From: JAKRSE01 sp943369295
Lineage (GTDB): Bacteria; Armatimonadota; Fimbriimonadia; Fimbriimonadales; Fimbriimonadaceae
DNA: 64,000 bases
Reading direction: 5' to 3'
Assembly (NCBI GenBank): GCA_943369295.1
Contig: CALRMU020000002.1
Coordinates: 744,001-808,000, forward strand
Shown: positions 26,360-35,107 of the stretch, piece by piece
Layout of the letters: the number at the start of each line of letters is the position of its first letter
Position numbering within the stretch: position 1 is the first letter of the stretch
The notes under the pieces: model-generated
What the model was told of the DNA's origin: nothing
Databases searched by the model: none
What the model saw: only the letters and a program-made list of their open reading frames with translations
Position numbers and translations under genes: made by a program

Positions 26360-26914
26360 ATGGCTATGGGCTTGATCGGCAAGAAGGTGCGCCTGGTTCC
26401 GTTAGATCTGGATAAGCACTTTGAAACGACTCTGGAGTGGGTCAATGACTTTGAGATCACCCGCACCCTCGCCATCGGTGACTTTCCTCTATCTCGATTG
26501 AAGGAAAGAGAGATTATGGAGAAGCTGGCCAAGGGTTCTGAAACAGATGTCGTCTGGGCCATCGAACTGCTTGAGACAGGCGAGCACATCGGCATGTCCG
26601 GCATCCATGACATTTCTCTTGTCGACCGATCCGCATCGACGGGAACGATCATTGGCCGCAAAGATCTGCACAGCAAGGGCTATGCCACTGAAGCCACTCA
26701 ACTTCGCTCTCGGTACTGCTTTCATACCTTGAACCTCAGGGTGCTCTATTCGGAGTATCACGAGAACAATCCTGGCTCGGCTCGCATGCAGGAAAAAGCG
26801 GGCTACAAGATTTGGGGAGTGAAGCCAAAGGCGGCTTTCAAAGAAGGACAATACTTCGATATTGTCCAAACGGTGCTCTTCAGAGAGGATTGGGAAAAGA
26901 TTATTCTGGACTGA
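26360..26914 (+). CDS. GNAT family N-acetyltransferase (RimJ/RimL-like)
   Basis: 184 residues from ATG 26360 (alternatives: GTG 26342, ATG 26366). Acetyltransf_3-type fold: start GLIGKKVRLVPLDLDKHFE, the acetyl-CoA region GTIIGRKDLHSKGYATEATQ (R/QxxGxG/A is GRKDLHSKGYA), and the C-terminal ENNPGSARMQEKAGYKIWG. Family members acetylate protein N-termini, antibiotics or amino-sugars; the target is unknown. Confidence 0.87.
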   Translation: MAMGLIGKKVRLVPLDLDKHFETTLEWVNDFEITRTLAIGDFPLSRLKEREIMEKLAKGSETDVVWAIELLETGEHIGMSGIHDISLVDRSASTGTIIGRKDLHSKGYATEATQLRSRYCFHTLNLRVLYSEYHENNPGSARMQEKAGYKIWGVKPKAAFKEGQYFDIVQTVLFREDWEKIILD

Positions 26915-26989
26915 AGTCCCCTCCTTTAGGTTCACCTACACTGATTGTTTGACGTTTATTGAACTTACGGGGCTCTTGTGAGTCATCAT

Positions 26990-27125
26990 TAAGGTGCAGA
27001 AGGGGAGACCTTGGTAAAGGCGATGAACCCCTTTGCTGTCGCTTGACCTCCGGGTCGGGCGTCACCAAAAACCAGGAAGAAGCTTAGCCCTCTGCTCAGG
27101 CGATGACAGAGGGCATTTCTTTTTT
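26990..27125 (+). ncRNA. Candidate structured RNA ending at an intrinsic terminator
   Basis: A gene-free stretch that can fold into a multibranch: GGTG (26993-26996) with CACC (27063-27066) encloses one arm GCAgAAGGGG/CCCCTTTGC (with an inner CCTT-GGTA-AAGG) and one arm TGtCGC..GACC-TCCG-GGTC..GCGtCA. A terminator follows (GCCCTCTG .. CAGAGGGC then ATTTCTTTTTT, 27087-27125). No protein frame of note. It matches no riboswitch class I can recognise, and no gene lies directly downstream on this strand, so a small RNA is more likely than a leader. Confidence 0.3.
27087..27125 (+). terminator. Rho-independent terminator in gene-free interval
   Basis: An 8-bp perfect stem GCCCTCTG/CAGAGGGC with a 12-nt loop, followed by ATTTCTTTTTT. 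It is 170 bp after the GNAT gene and could serve that transcript or the candidate RNA. Confidence 0.6.
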
Positions 27126-27211
27126 CCCCTGTACGGCTGAGCATTTGGGTTCGGGTGGCATGGGTGAAACCCATGAAAGTGAAGCCTGCTCCCTTCTCAA
27201 TAAGAATTCTC

Positions 27212-27342
27212 ATTCCCGCCCTTCCCTCGCAAGCTCGGGCCAGAGCGGGGCACCGGGGCTTCGAGGTGCGAGCCACGTTCCAGACAGTAGACATGATTAG
27301 TGCCCCGGTCTGGCCGCGACGTAGGAGGGGAAGGCCGGGAAT
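27212..27342. repeat. 131-bp imperfect inverted repeat
   Basis: The left arm starting ATTCCCGCCCTTCCC (27212-~27253, ending CGGGGCAC) matches the complement of 27300-27342 (starting ATTCCCGGCCTTCCCC, ending CGGGGCAC) with a few mismatches and indels. Just left (27153-27172) is an inverted copy of the dispersed GGGTTTCACCCACGCCACCC motif, and just right a CCTCAACCC..GGGCTGAGG hairpin. Likely a MITE-like or hairpin element. Confidence 0.6.
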
Positions 27343-27417
27343 CCAATGTGAAGAATAGAACAGCCTCAACCCTGCGAGGGCTGAGGCATAAACTGCACAA
27401 GACGCAGGTTTAGGTTT

Positions 27418-28440
27418 TCAGGCGTCCTTGAGGCCTTGAGTGTTCCTCGCTAAGGTGTCCTTTTCCCACCAAGACTGAGGCATAAAGGTCAGAAGCCACC
27501 GTGCGTAGTTCTGAACCCGCTTCGGGTTGACAGCAATACTCTTTGCATAAGCCGATCTGCCTGCCGAAGAGTGCCCAGTCAAGCAGGCGACCGTTCCGAC
27601 ACAGGCGAGATTGTGAGCGACTGCCGCCTTCAAATCCGCCTTTTCAAATCGTGCAGGAGAAATCTTTCCCAGCTCATTCAAAGTCTCAATCAAGCGAGAC
27701 CTCAAGCGGTAGTCATCTTCCCAGATTCGCTTGAGCTTATGACTAGCATTGCCGCCATGGACTCGGTAGAAAGTTTGAGGCTTGTCGATAAAGCCCACCT
27801 TCCAATCAATGGCAATCCTCAGCCACATATCCCAGTCGCCAGACCCAAAAAACGAGGTGTCAAAACCGCCCTTGGCAAAACAGACTCGACGGGCCAGCAC
27901 TGCACTGGCGATGATCTTGTTGGCGTAGACGAGGTCCAGAAGAAGGTCGCCAGTTGCTGTGCGGGGAAACTTGAACCCGAGCGGTTCGCCTTCGATCTTC
28001 TGTCCCTTGCCATCAATAAAGTGGCCGTTGGTATGGACCAAGCCAACATCGGGACGATCCTTTAGAAGATCAATCTGGCTCGCCAGCTTTTCTGGGGCCC
28101 ACAAGTCGTCGTCGTTGAAGACCGCTATGAACTCACCCTTTGCCTCGCTCAATCCTCTGTTCAAGGTCCCGTAGGTGCCTAGATTCTTCTCATTAAAGAC
28201 AACCTTCAACTGCGGGTGACTAAAGGAAGCCAGCCATTCCCGAGTGCCATCGGTGCTGCCGTCATCAAGGGCGATCACCTCCCAATGAGGGTAGGTCTGG
28301 TCAAGAATGCTCTGCCAGGCTTCTTGAATAAAGGCGAGGTGGTTGTAGCAGGTGAAGAGGATGGAGACCAGCCCCGAAACGCCCGACCCGACGACAGCCT
28401 CGCCGATGCTGGACCTTTCTAACTGGGGCTGGGTTTCCAT
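27418..28440 (-). CDS. Glycosyltransferase family 2
   Basis: 340 residues. GT-A fold with VSILFTCYNHLAFIQEAWQS at the start, the nucleotide-binding ALDDGSTDGTREWL, the DxD motif as NDDDLW, and the acceptor-region GSGDWDMWLRIAI (the ED/GDWD motif). It probably transfers a nucleotide-activated sugar to a surface glycan; donor and acceptor unknown. It lies 7 bp from the stop side of the upstream DUF4434 gene, so the two form an operon. Confidence 0.88.
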   Translation of the reverse strand: METQPQLERSSIGEAVVGSGVSGLVSILFTCYNHLAFIQEAWQSILDQTYPHWEVIALDDGSTDGTREWLASFSHPQLKVVFNEKNLGTYGTLNRGLSEAKGEFIAVFNDDDLWAPEKLASQIDLLKDRPDVGLVHTNGHFIDGKGQKIEGEPLGFKFPRTATGDLLLDLVYANKIIASAVLARRVCFAKGGFDTSFFGSGDWDMWLRIAIDWKVGFIDKPQTFYRVHGGNASHKLKRIWEDDYRLRSRLIETLNELGKISPARFEKADLKAAVAHNLACVGTVACLTGHSSAGRSAYAKSIAVNPKRVQNYARWLLTFMPQSWWEKDTLARNTQGLKDA

Positions 28441-28447
28441 AGCAGAT

Positions 28448-29371
28448 TTAGAGGCCTTCTAAAGCCTCATCAGCATCAATCCCCACCGCCTCGCAGTAGC
28501 GACGGAAGAGGTTGTGAGCCGAAGGATAACAGGAGAAAGGTGAGACGAAATGGGGGAATTCAAAGGTGATCAGCTTTTCTGCCTTTTCGCTCGCCATCTC
28601 CATTTTCAGCCTTAAATAGCGCCAATCTGCAGGGGGGAACTTGATCGGCATATCCCGGTCAAAGCTCTCGACATTCGACCAGATTTTGATTCCGTGCTTG
28701 GCACCCAGAGCGTGGATTCCAGCGTGGAATGCAGGAAGCTCAACATACTGAATCTGGCCATCCTGAAAGGCACAGACATCAAAAGCACCGGCAGTTTCGG
28801 CAAAAATGCGATCCCAGTGGTCCAGCGATTCCTCAAGGGTGAAGCTGTCACCAGATGAGAACTGCTTGGAACCTTGAGGGAAGGGGGAAATGAGGACAGG
28901 AAGATTTTTGACTTCCTTGCAGTGGCGGCCAATTCCGTTAAAGAGCTCGATAATGTGGCTGTCGTTGCGGCTCGTTTCGTGGCACAGGTACCAGCCAGCA
29001 AATGACTTTTTGTGACCGTACTTCTGGCCAACTTCATCCAGAAATGCTTTGTTTAGGTCAACTTCGTTCCACCAGCTTCTTCTCACCCAGTGGCGGCCGG
29101 TATCAAATGTGCCAAACCACAGCCCTATTCCAGCTTCTTCAGCCAGGTCGAAGAACATTTCGGCCAAATCTTCGCGGACCGGTAGAAGGTCGGGGACTGA
29201 TTGGGCAGGGAAGATGCATTTGTTTTGGTATCCAGCCCGGATGATAATGGCGGTGTCGATTCCAATTCTTGAGTAAAGCTGAAACTCTCTCCTCCACTCT
29301 TTAACACCCCAGTTCTGGCTAGGGATGTCGTGAGTAATTTCATCCAGGAAGGTTCCCGTCAAACGAAGCAC
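28448..29371 (-). CDS. DUF4434-type TIM-barrel (glycoside-hydrolase-like) protein
   Basis: 307 residues from a GTG start. The N-terminal GTFLDEITHDIPSQNWGVKEW, GIDTAIIIRAG, GLWFGTFDTGRHW and AGWYLCHETSRND resemble DUF4434 proteins, which form a GH-like TIM barrel. Candidate acidic residues are in CHETSRND. Activity on a glycan is inferred only. Co-transcribed with the GT2 gene 7 bp downstream. Confidence 0.75.
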   Translation of the reverse strand: MLRLTGTFLDEITHDIPSQNWGVKEWRREFQLYSRIGIDTAIIIRAGYQNKCIFPAQSVPDLLPVREDLAEMFFDLAEEAGIGLWFGTFDTGRHWVRRSWWNEVDLNKAFLDEVGQKYGHKKSFAGWYLCHETSRNDSHIIELFNGIGRHCKEVKNLPVLISPFPQGSKQFSSGDSFTLEESLDHWDRIFAETAGAFDVCAFQDGQIQYVELPAFHAGIHALGAKHGIKIWSNVESFDRDMPIKFPPADWRYLRLKMEMASEKAEKLITFEFPHFVSPFSCYPSAHNLFRRYCEAVGIDADEALEGL

Positions 29372-29646
29372 GAGGCTACTTTACCAAGTCATCAAGGGCC
29401 CTTCAAAGTCGTGTCCTACCCAAAACTGTGACTCAGGTTAAGAGGTCACACGTGGCTCTGGCAGAAAAATCGCAGCCGAAGGATAAATTTTTGTAAAGAA
29501 AATTTTGGAATTCCCATCTTGGTGATCAAGTCAGACTGCACGACTTTTGAACCTGCATAGTCATTGTTAGCATTGAGGCCAGAGGGAATTCTCCAAAAAA
29601 TTGGGGAACTTATCCCTGCCCAATCACTTGCAGCGGGGGCAAGAGG

Positions 29647-29675
29647 TTGACTTTCTGGGGGCAAAGTGGCAGAAT
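29647..29675 (+). promoter_or_regulatory. Candidate sigma-70-type promoter
   Basis: TTGACT (29647-29652), a 17-bp spacer and CAGAAT (29670-29675), about 50 bp before the ATG at 29727. It lies in the gene-free 29372-29726 interval, which otherwise shows AT-rich sequence and nothing else recognisable. Confidence 0.45.
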
Positions 29676-29726
29676 GTTGAGGATTGCGCTCCAGTTTTGC
29701 AGCGTAAAAGCCAAGGGGTATTCAGG

Positions 29727-31178
29727 ATGAAGACGAAGCTTTGGACGAGGATGAGCCTCATCGCCGGTCTGTCGGTGATGGCGGTTGTCGCCCAGGCCAG
29801 CCTCGCCGACGCCACCGTTCTGGTGGAAAGGGCAGCCAACAATCGAACTCTGACGGTCCGCTACAGCGGCGCCGCTGCCGCTCTTGCTGAGCTGAGGATC
29901 AACGGTCAGTCCGTTGCTACCCGCAGTCTCAACGAGAGGGTGATGACCGGCGAAGCCAGCTTCGCCATCGAGACGGCTGAACTTGCTGACGGCGAGAACA
30001 CCATCGAAATCAAACTCTACGACCTTGACGGAAAGGTTGTAGGAACCCAGATCAGCAAGGTCAATATCGACCGACGCGGTGCTGGCCCGATCTTCTTGGA
30101 CAAGCCAAGATCTGGTTCAACTGTCTCCGGACCGGTTGAAATCAAGCTCGGCTTCCGTCAGGATATGAGGAACGTTTACGTCAGCTTCTTCATTAACGAT
30201 CAGCTGCGCATGCTCAGGCAGGTTCCTCCATTCGCCTACCTTTGGGACACCGAACGCGAGCGCAACGGCTGGCACGAAGTGCAGGCTTGGGTCGTTGACG
30301 AGCATAACAACACTTTCCGCACTGAGAAGATGAGGCTCTTCATCAACAACTCTCAGGGCCGAACTGATCGAACTGGCGCCAATGCCGGAACGGTCAGTTT
30401 GAACAGCACTCCTGGCGCTTCTCCTTCAGGAATCAGAATCACTCAGTCCGGAAGCGGTGCCGCCACGACTGCTATGGGAGCCACTACCCCTACGGCCCCC
30501 TCAGTCAAGGCCCCGGCAATCAAGGCCCCTACAAAGGGCACAGCCAAGCCAAAGCTCACGCCCAATTCTCCCCAGACTGCTAAGGTCGCCCCCGCTGGCA
30601 CTAAAGGTGCCGCTGCCGGTTCTGGCAGCGCTTTGGGAACGAGAAACGTCAACCCTGGTCTCCAGTCAGAACCCCTGGCTGTCTACGGACCAAGATGGAC
30701 CGTTGCCTCTTCCAACGGCACTGGTGGAGCAATCAGCCTTTCGACAGCTGCCGCCGGAACCACAACCCTGGCTCCTATTGCCATCAACTATGGCACTAGG
30801 CTTCCCAAGGATGGCGAGTTCCAGATCATGCTCAACAATGCCTATGTCGATTTCGACGTAGCTCCTCGAGTCGCAGAGGGTGTGGCTCTCACTCCCTTCC
30901 GACACCTCTTCCAAGAGGCTGGCGGAGTAGTGGCTTGGAAGCATGACCTCAAGGAAGTCTCCGCTCAGGGAATGGGCAAGACAGTCTGGTTCAAGATTGG
31001 TCGGGATCTCGCTGACGTTAACGGTCAGCAGTACCGCTTCGAAACCACTCCGTTCCTTGAGTCTGGTCGAGTCATTGTTCCTCTCAGCTTCATGGTTGAT
31101 GCCCTGAAGGTCAAGGTTCAGTTCGACCCCAACACCGGCCACGTTTTGGTCAGCACACTCGAAGGCAAAGGAAAGTAA
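29727..31178 (+). CDS. Exported protein with Ig-like domains and copper-amine-oxidase N-type domain
   Basis: 483 residues from ATG 29727, preceded by AAGGGG at good spacing; an in-frame extension to 29601 lacks a leader. The signal peptide ends at about AQASLADA. Two Ig-like domains follow (about 28-120 and 120-210), then an Ala/Pro/Lys-rich linker (240-320), and finally a Cu_amine_oxidN1-type domain (about 360-483, NNAYVDFDVAPRVAEGVALT, GRVIVPLSFMVDALKVKV). The terminal domain usually binds cell-wall or extracellular ligands. A good terminator follows. Confidence 0.82.
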   Translation: MKTKLWTRMSLIAGLSVMAVVAQASLADATVLVERAANNRTLTVRYSGAAAALAELRINGQSVATRSLNERVMTGEASFAIETAELADGENTIEIKLYDLDGKVVGTQISKVNIDRRGAGPIFLDKPRSGSTVSGPVEIKLGFRQDMRNVYVSFFINDQLRMLRQVPPFAYLWDTERERNGWHEVQAWVVDEHNNTFRTEKMRLFINNSQGRTDRTGANAGTVSLNSTPGASPSGIRITQSGSGAATTAMGATTPTAPSVKAPAIKAPTKGTAKPKLTPNSPQTAKVAPAGTKGAAAGSGSALGTRNVNPGLQSEPLAVYGPRWTVASSNGTGGAISLSTAAAGTTTLAPIAINYGTRLPKDGEFQIMLNNAYVDFDVAPRVAEGVALTPFRHLFQEAGGVVAWKHDLKEVSAQGMGKTVWFKIGRDLADVNGQQYRFETTPFLESGRVIVPLSFMVDALKVKVQFDPNTGHVLVSTLEGKGK

Positions 31179-31200
31179 ATCTCCCAGTTGAAGAGTGAAA

Positions 31201-31234
31201 AACCTGCATGACTTTTGTCATGCAGGTTTTTTTT
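31201..31234 (+). terminator. Rho-independent terminator
   Basis: A perfect 12-bp stem AACCTGCATGAC/GTCATGCAGGTT, TTTT loop, then a run of T residues. It ends the 29727-31178 transcript. Confidence 0.92.
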
Positions 31235-31271
31235 ACCCAAACCTCAACCTGAGCCTTAAGTTTGGGTTGAT

Positions 31272-33455
31272 TTGAGCCGAAAAAAATGCTGGGTGAATCT
31301 ATTGCCAGCCGGTTCAGTGATTCAAAGGTACTCATCACTTAAGGCTGCCCTGCTGCCAGCGCTTCTTTGTCTCGCTGCTGCATGGGTCGGAGCCGTCGTG
31401 CTTCAGGGACAGGCATCAACCCAACTGCGGCTTCAGGTTATCGATCAGGTAAGAAGCTCGGTCTCTTCGACGGGTCGCCAGGCTTCCGTGAACCTTAAGC
31501 CAAACTCAGACTCTGCCGCCGTCAATGCCCAGCTTCAGGAAGCCTTAGCCACATCCACTTCAATAAAGAGGATCTTCCTTTTTACTGGGTCGCCGCAGGT
31601 GAGAGCTCAGATCCTTGGGGACACCCATCCTACGGAGGGGCAGGTTCCTTTGCCTTCCAAGAGAAACTGGGATGAAATTTCCAGAGGCCTTATATCGCTT
31701 CCTAGCCACGAAGAAGTCTCGGAGAATGCAACGAGGCTTGTTGCTTACTTGCCCCTTTCAGAGTCATCTGGCACCCCAATCGGCACCCTCGGGGTTGTCT
31801 ATGATACGGGTCCGCTTGTGGCTCAGCTCGGCGGGCTGAACAGAGTTTTTAGGTTCGTCCTTATAGGGGCGCTTTCGCTTTTTGTCATCGGTTTCCTTGC
31901 CATGCTGTGGCATGCCAGAGAATCTGCCCGGGTTCCTCAGCCGATAAACTCAAAGCTGCTCATGGGGGCAGAAGGCGCGCTTGTGCTCGTTCTCTGTTGG
32001 TCTACTTTTCATGCTGTGCAGGGGCAGGCGAAGTTTCATTTTCTAGCCCAAGCTCAATCCAGCCAGGTTCAGCTGCTTGAAGGGCTGAGCCAGGCCCTTG
32101 CCGCTATTGAACTTCCCGCCGGATCACCTCCTGTTCTCGAAGCGGCCGCACGGCTATCCGAAACGGCTCGACCTTGGCTGGCTAAATCATTTCTTCAGGC
32201 CAAGCGCGAGGAAGATCAATCAGCTCTCCTCAGCCTTCTTTCGCACCAGTCCCTGGTGGCTGCCTCTCAGACTGAAACAGTAAGAGAGGGCATGGAATCG
32301 GCATCAATTTCGATCAGAGAAAACCTCATCGTCCTGGCCGCAGCGGGGTTAGGGCTCTCCCTACTCATCCGGTCACGACGCCGACGTGAGAGATTTTTGG
32401 AAACCAAAGCTGTTGAAGGCGAAGAGAACATGGATCGCCTGGTGACTGCCATGCCGATCGGTTTGGGCACCTTTACCAAAACCCATTTGGATTTCTGCAA
32501 CCCAGCTTGGCAGTTCATCATGGGGGGTGAATCACAAGTCTCGGGAAGCTCGTGGAGCCAGTTCATTCACCCATCAGATCTTCCTAAGGTTCTGACTGCG
32601 CTTTCCAGCCCGGCTCAGAATCCTGCATCCCCCGTTTTCTGTCGTCTTGTGACTCCAGATGGCAAGATGCGCCATCTGGCCTTAAGGCTCTCCTCTTTGG
32701 GATCGGATAAAGACCCCGATCAGCGCTGCCTAGTTTTTGCTCTTGATGTCACAGAAGAACAAAGGGCTAGGCAGGCTTTGGACGCCCAGATTAAGCTGGT
32801 GGACGAGAAGAGCAGTCTCTTGGCCATGGCTCTGGATGACCTTGAAGAGAACCTTGAATCAGTCGTTCATTGCCTCGTTCGAGCGGTTGAAGCAAAAGAC
32901 CCCTATACGGCTGGTCACTCGGAAAGAGTGGCGGAGTATTCGGTTCGGATTGGCAGATACCTTGGGCTCGGACCTTTTGAACTGCGGATGCTGGAACTGG
33001 GAGCCTTGGTCCACGACGTGGGCAAGATTGGCATTCCTGATGCCATCTTGGGCAAGCCAGACCGACTGACACCGGAAGAGTTCGAGATCATCAAGACTCA
33101 TCCTGCAGTGGGAGAAGAGATTCTCAAGCGCTTCAGGCTGTTTAAAGAATGTCTTCCCATTGTCAGGTGGCATCATGAGAGGCTTAACGGATCGGGCTAT
33201 CCGGATGGTTTGAAAGGCGAAGAGATTCCTTTTCTGGTCAGAATTTCGGCTGTCGCCGATGCCTTTGACGCCATGACCTCGAATCGCGCTTACCGTGACG
33301 GGATGCCGGCCGAGAAGGCAATTGAGATTCTGAAAATGGAAGTCGAGCAGGGCAAGCTTGACCCCATGATTGTCGAAGCCCTGCGCCGAACGATGGATGA
33401 AAGCGGCGTGATTCCTCAGGTCGAACCAAATTCAGTTGGTCGAAGAGCAGCTTGA
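31272..33455 (+). CDS. Membrane PAS/HD-GYP protein (c-di-GMP phosphodiesterase type)
   Basis: 727 residues from TTG (GTG 31293 is another possible start). Hydrophobic segments at about 25-45 and 190-245 suggest a periplasmic sensor loop with more membrane spans; another lies at ~350-365. A PAS-like domain occupies about 385-490. The HD-GYP domain (about 535-720) has H549 in GHSERVAEYS, H581-D582 in VHDVGKIGIPDAIL, HHERLNGSGYP (G642-Y643-P644) and AVADAFDAMTSNRAYR. HD-GYP enzymes hydrolyse c-di-GMP to pGpG or GMP. The next gene encodes a PilZ effector, supporting a c-di-GMP module. Confidence 0.88.
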   Translation: MSRKKCWVNLLPAGSVIQRYSSLKAALLPALLCLAAAWVGAVVLQGQASTQLRLQVIDQVRSSVSSTGRQASVNLKPNSDSAAVNAQLQEALATSTSIKRIFLFTGSPQVRAQILGDTHPTEGQVPLPSKRNWDEISRGLISLPSHEEVSENATRLVAYLPLSESSGTPIGTLGVVYDTGPLVAQLGGLNRVFRFVLIGALSLFVIGFLAMLWHARESARVPQPINSKLLMGAEGALVLVLCWSTFHAVQGQAKFHFLAQAQSSQVQLLEGLSQALAAIELPAGSPPVLEAAARLSETARPWLAKSFLQAKREEDQSALLSLLSHQSLVAASQTETVREGMESASISIRENLIVLAAAGLGLSLLIRSRRRRERFLETKAVEGEENMDRLVTAMPIGLGTFTKTHLDFCNPAWQFIMGGESQVSGSSWSQFIHPSDLPKVLTALSSPAQNPASPVFCRLVTPDGKMRHLALRLSSLGSDKDPDQRCLVFALDVTEEQRARQALDAQIKLVDEKSSLLAMALDDLEENLESVVHCLVRAVEAKDPYTAGHSERVAEYSVRIGRYLGLGPFELRMLELGALVHDVGKIGIPDAILGKPDRLTPEEFEIIKTHPAVGEEILKRFRLFKECLPIVRWHHERLNGSGYPDGLKGEEIPFLVRISAVADAFDAMTSNRAYRDGMPAEKAIEILKMEVEQGKLDPMIVEALRRTMDESGVIPQVEPNSVGRRAA

Positions 33456-33491
33456 CCCTCAAGTTGATTCAAAAAGTCTCCGACTATCTAC

Positions 33492-33881
33492 ATGGATTCG
33501 GACATTAGCAACGCCATGAATACTCATCAATCGATCCTTGACCGACGAAGTGGCACCCGATTTGAGCTCCTTGAATACGCTCTTATCTCTGGTGAGGCTA
33601 TTGCCCAGGCGCGCTCTGTCGTAGTTGACGTCAGCCTTGGCGGTCTTCAAGTCCGCAGCAGGCAGAGGTTTGAAAGAGGAGCCAGGCTTAACCTGCACAT
33701 TGGCCAGCTCAACTCAACTCCTTTGGAAGTTCTGGCCGAGGTCAGATATTCAGAGCCGATTTCCGATACTGACCTTTATTCAACAGGATTCAGAATTCTG
33801 ATGCCAGAAGCATCGGCACGCATCAAGTGGGGGGATTATGTCCACCGCGTGTTTCAGGAACATAAGGAAGAATTGGCCTAA
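33492..33881 (+). CDS. PilZ domain protein (c-di-GMP effector)
   Basis: 129 residues. The two PilZ nucleotide-binding motifs are present: RRSGTR (R18-R23, RxxxR) and DVSLGG (D46-x-S48-x-x-G). Beta-barrel strands follow (LNLHIGQL, VLAEVRYSEPISDTD, YSTGFRILM). It is 36 bp downstream of the HD-GYP gene in the same direction, so the phosphodiesterase and its likely readout are co-transcribed. The output process (motility, pilus or matrix) is unknown. Confidence 0.9.
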   Translation: MDSDISNAMNTHQSILDRRSGTRFELLEYALISGEAIAQARSVVVDVSLGGLQVRSRQRFERGARLNLHIGQLNSTPLEVLAEVRYSEPISDTDLYSTGFRILMPEASARIKWGDYVHRVFQEHKEELA

Positions 33882-33900
33882 GTCAAAAGGCAGGCCCAAA

Positions 33901-33942
33901 AAAAAGCAAGGGGCTCCCGATTACGGGAGCCCCTTGCTTTTT
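33901..33942. terminator. Bidirectional terminator
   Basis: A perfect 19-bp stem (AAAAAGCAAGGGGCTCCCG and its complement, loop ATTA) lies between the convergent PilZ and ErpA-like genes. The A/T tracts at both ends make it functional in either direction. Confidence 0.92.
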
Positions 33943-33956
33943 ATAATGTCAATTCT

Positions 33957-34340
33957 TTAGCGAGCGCATCCGCAGCCGCTTCCACATCCGCCGCCGCCAG
34001 CTTCGCTGCCTTCGGTTTTAAAGCTGCTTCCACAGCCGCAGGATGAAGTCGCATTCGGGTTCTCGATTTTGAATCCACCGCCCATGACGTCATCAACGTA
34101 GTCGACGATAGCTCCGTTCATGTATTCCAGACTCAAACCATCAACATAAACCTTGATGCCTTCCTGCTGGAAGACCTGGTCGTCGCTCTCGGGTTCGCCG
34201 TCATCAAGAGCCATCCCATAACTGAGACCGGAACAGCCGCCTCCGGCGACCCAGACACGAAGAGCAGCCTGAGCTTTCTCCTGGCTGACCATCAAGTCCT
34301 TCAGTTCGCACGCTGCGCGCTCGGTGAGTGTAATTGACAT
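33957..34340 (-). CDS. Iron-sulfur cluster assembly protein, IscA/ErpA family, with Cys-rich tail
   Basis: 127 residues. HesB/IscA fold with conserved cysteines C36 (VAGGGCSGLSY), C101 and C103 (SCGCGSSF), the cluster/iron ligands of A-type carriers. After the normal end there is an extra Gly/Cys-rich tail (GGGGCGSGCGCAR) with C119, C123 and C125. Such a tail is not part of the standard ErpA/IscA fold and could bind additional metal; this is inference. Confidence 0.9.
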   Translation of the reverse strand: MSITLTERAACELKDLMVSQEKAQAALRVWVAGGGCSGLSYGMALDDGEPESDDQVFQQEGIKVYVDGLSLEYMNGAIVDYVDDVMGGGFKIENPNATSSCGCGSSFKTEGSEAGGGGCGSGCGCAR

Positions 34341-34523
34341 TGCCTCTTTTGCCTCTGACAGAATCAGTGGCTACATTGTGTGCTGCCACTGAAAGGCATC
34401 TCGGGCCATGAGCCCCTGCCTGTTTCTATCCTACGACACGGGGGCCCCATCACCAGGACTAAATCTACACTTTTTTGGCACTATTAATCTCGCCTTGACG
34501 TTGTAACGGTTGTGAGCGGACTT

Positions 34524-35087
34524 ATGGAAGCTGTGACGAAGAGGTCTGACGGAAGGCAAAGGCTGATGGATGCGGCATCTCAGCTTTTCTGCCACGGTGG
34601 CTACGAAGAAGTGAGTGTGGCGCAGCTGTTGGAACACAGCGCGTTGAAGGCTCCGTCGCTTTATCATCATTATCAGGATAAAGAAGGGCTCTACGTGGCT
34701 TGGGCAACTCTTGCTCTAGACCGTATTGCAGAAAAGGTGCGTGCTGCCCTCTCAGATTCTTCCAAGAGCCTTGAGAAGATTGTTGAGGCTTTGATTGATG
34801 GCCCAGAAATGGACATTCTACAAATGGCGCGAGACCTGAGGGCCCTGAAGAAACCTGAATCGAGGGAAACGCTGAAGCAGCACCTTGAGTTTTCAGTTTA
34901 TCTTCCTCTTGAAAAGCATTTGATGACAGTCTACGGTTTGGATGCAGACCACGCAAGAGCACAGGCAAGCCTGATCGTTCATGGCGCTATGTCGCTGCAC
35001 CCTGCTTACACCGATGCAAGCCGAGGCGTTTCGGCAGGTTTTCTGACTCGAGTCCTCGGACCCGGACCCGGCACCGCCCAGGGCTAG
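34524..35087 (+). CDS. TetR/AcrR family transcriptional regulator
   Basis: 187 residues from ATG 34524 (GTG 34512 is an alternative). The N-terminal helix-turn-helix is evident: RLMDAASQLFCHGGYEEVSV, AQLLEHSALKAPSLYHHYQD and KEGLYVAW. The C-terminal ligand domain (70-187) has no recognised inducer signature. TetR proteins repress nearby genes; the ferredoxin gene 60 bp downstream is a possible target. A 9-bp hairpin lies between them. Confidence 0.85.
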   Translation: MEAVTKRSDGRQRLMDAASQLFCHGGYEEVSVAQLLEHSALKAPSLYHHYQDKEGLYVAWATLALDRIAEKVRAALSDSSKSLEKIVEALIDGPEMDILQMARDLRALKKPESRETLKQHLEFSVYLPLEKHLMTVYGLDADHARAQASLIVHGAMSLHPAYTDASRGVSAGFLTRVLGPGPGTAQG

Positions 35088-35107
35088 GCCCTGCCGTGTC
35101 ACAATAA

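Noticed and set aside
26989..27369. 126-codon minus-strand frame
   Set aside because: Covers the inverted repeat and candidate RNA; contains the dispersed GGGTTTCACCCACGCCACCC repeat in frame (FTHAT), as another repeat-derived frame does at 60344-60601.
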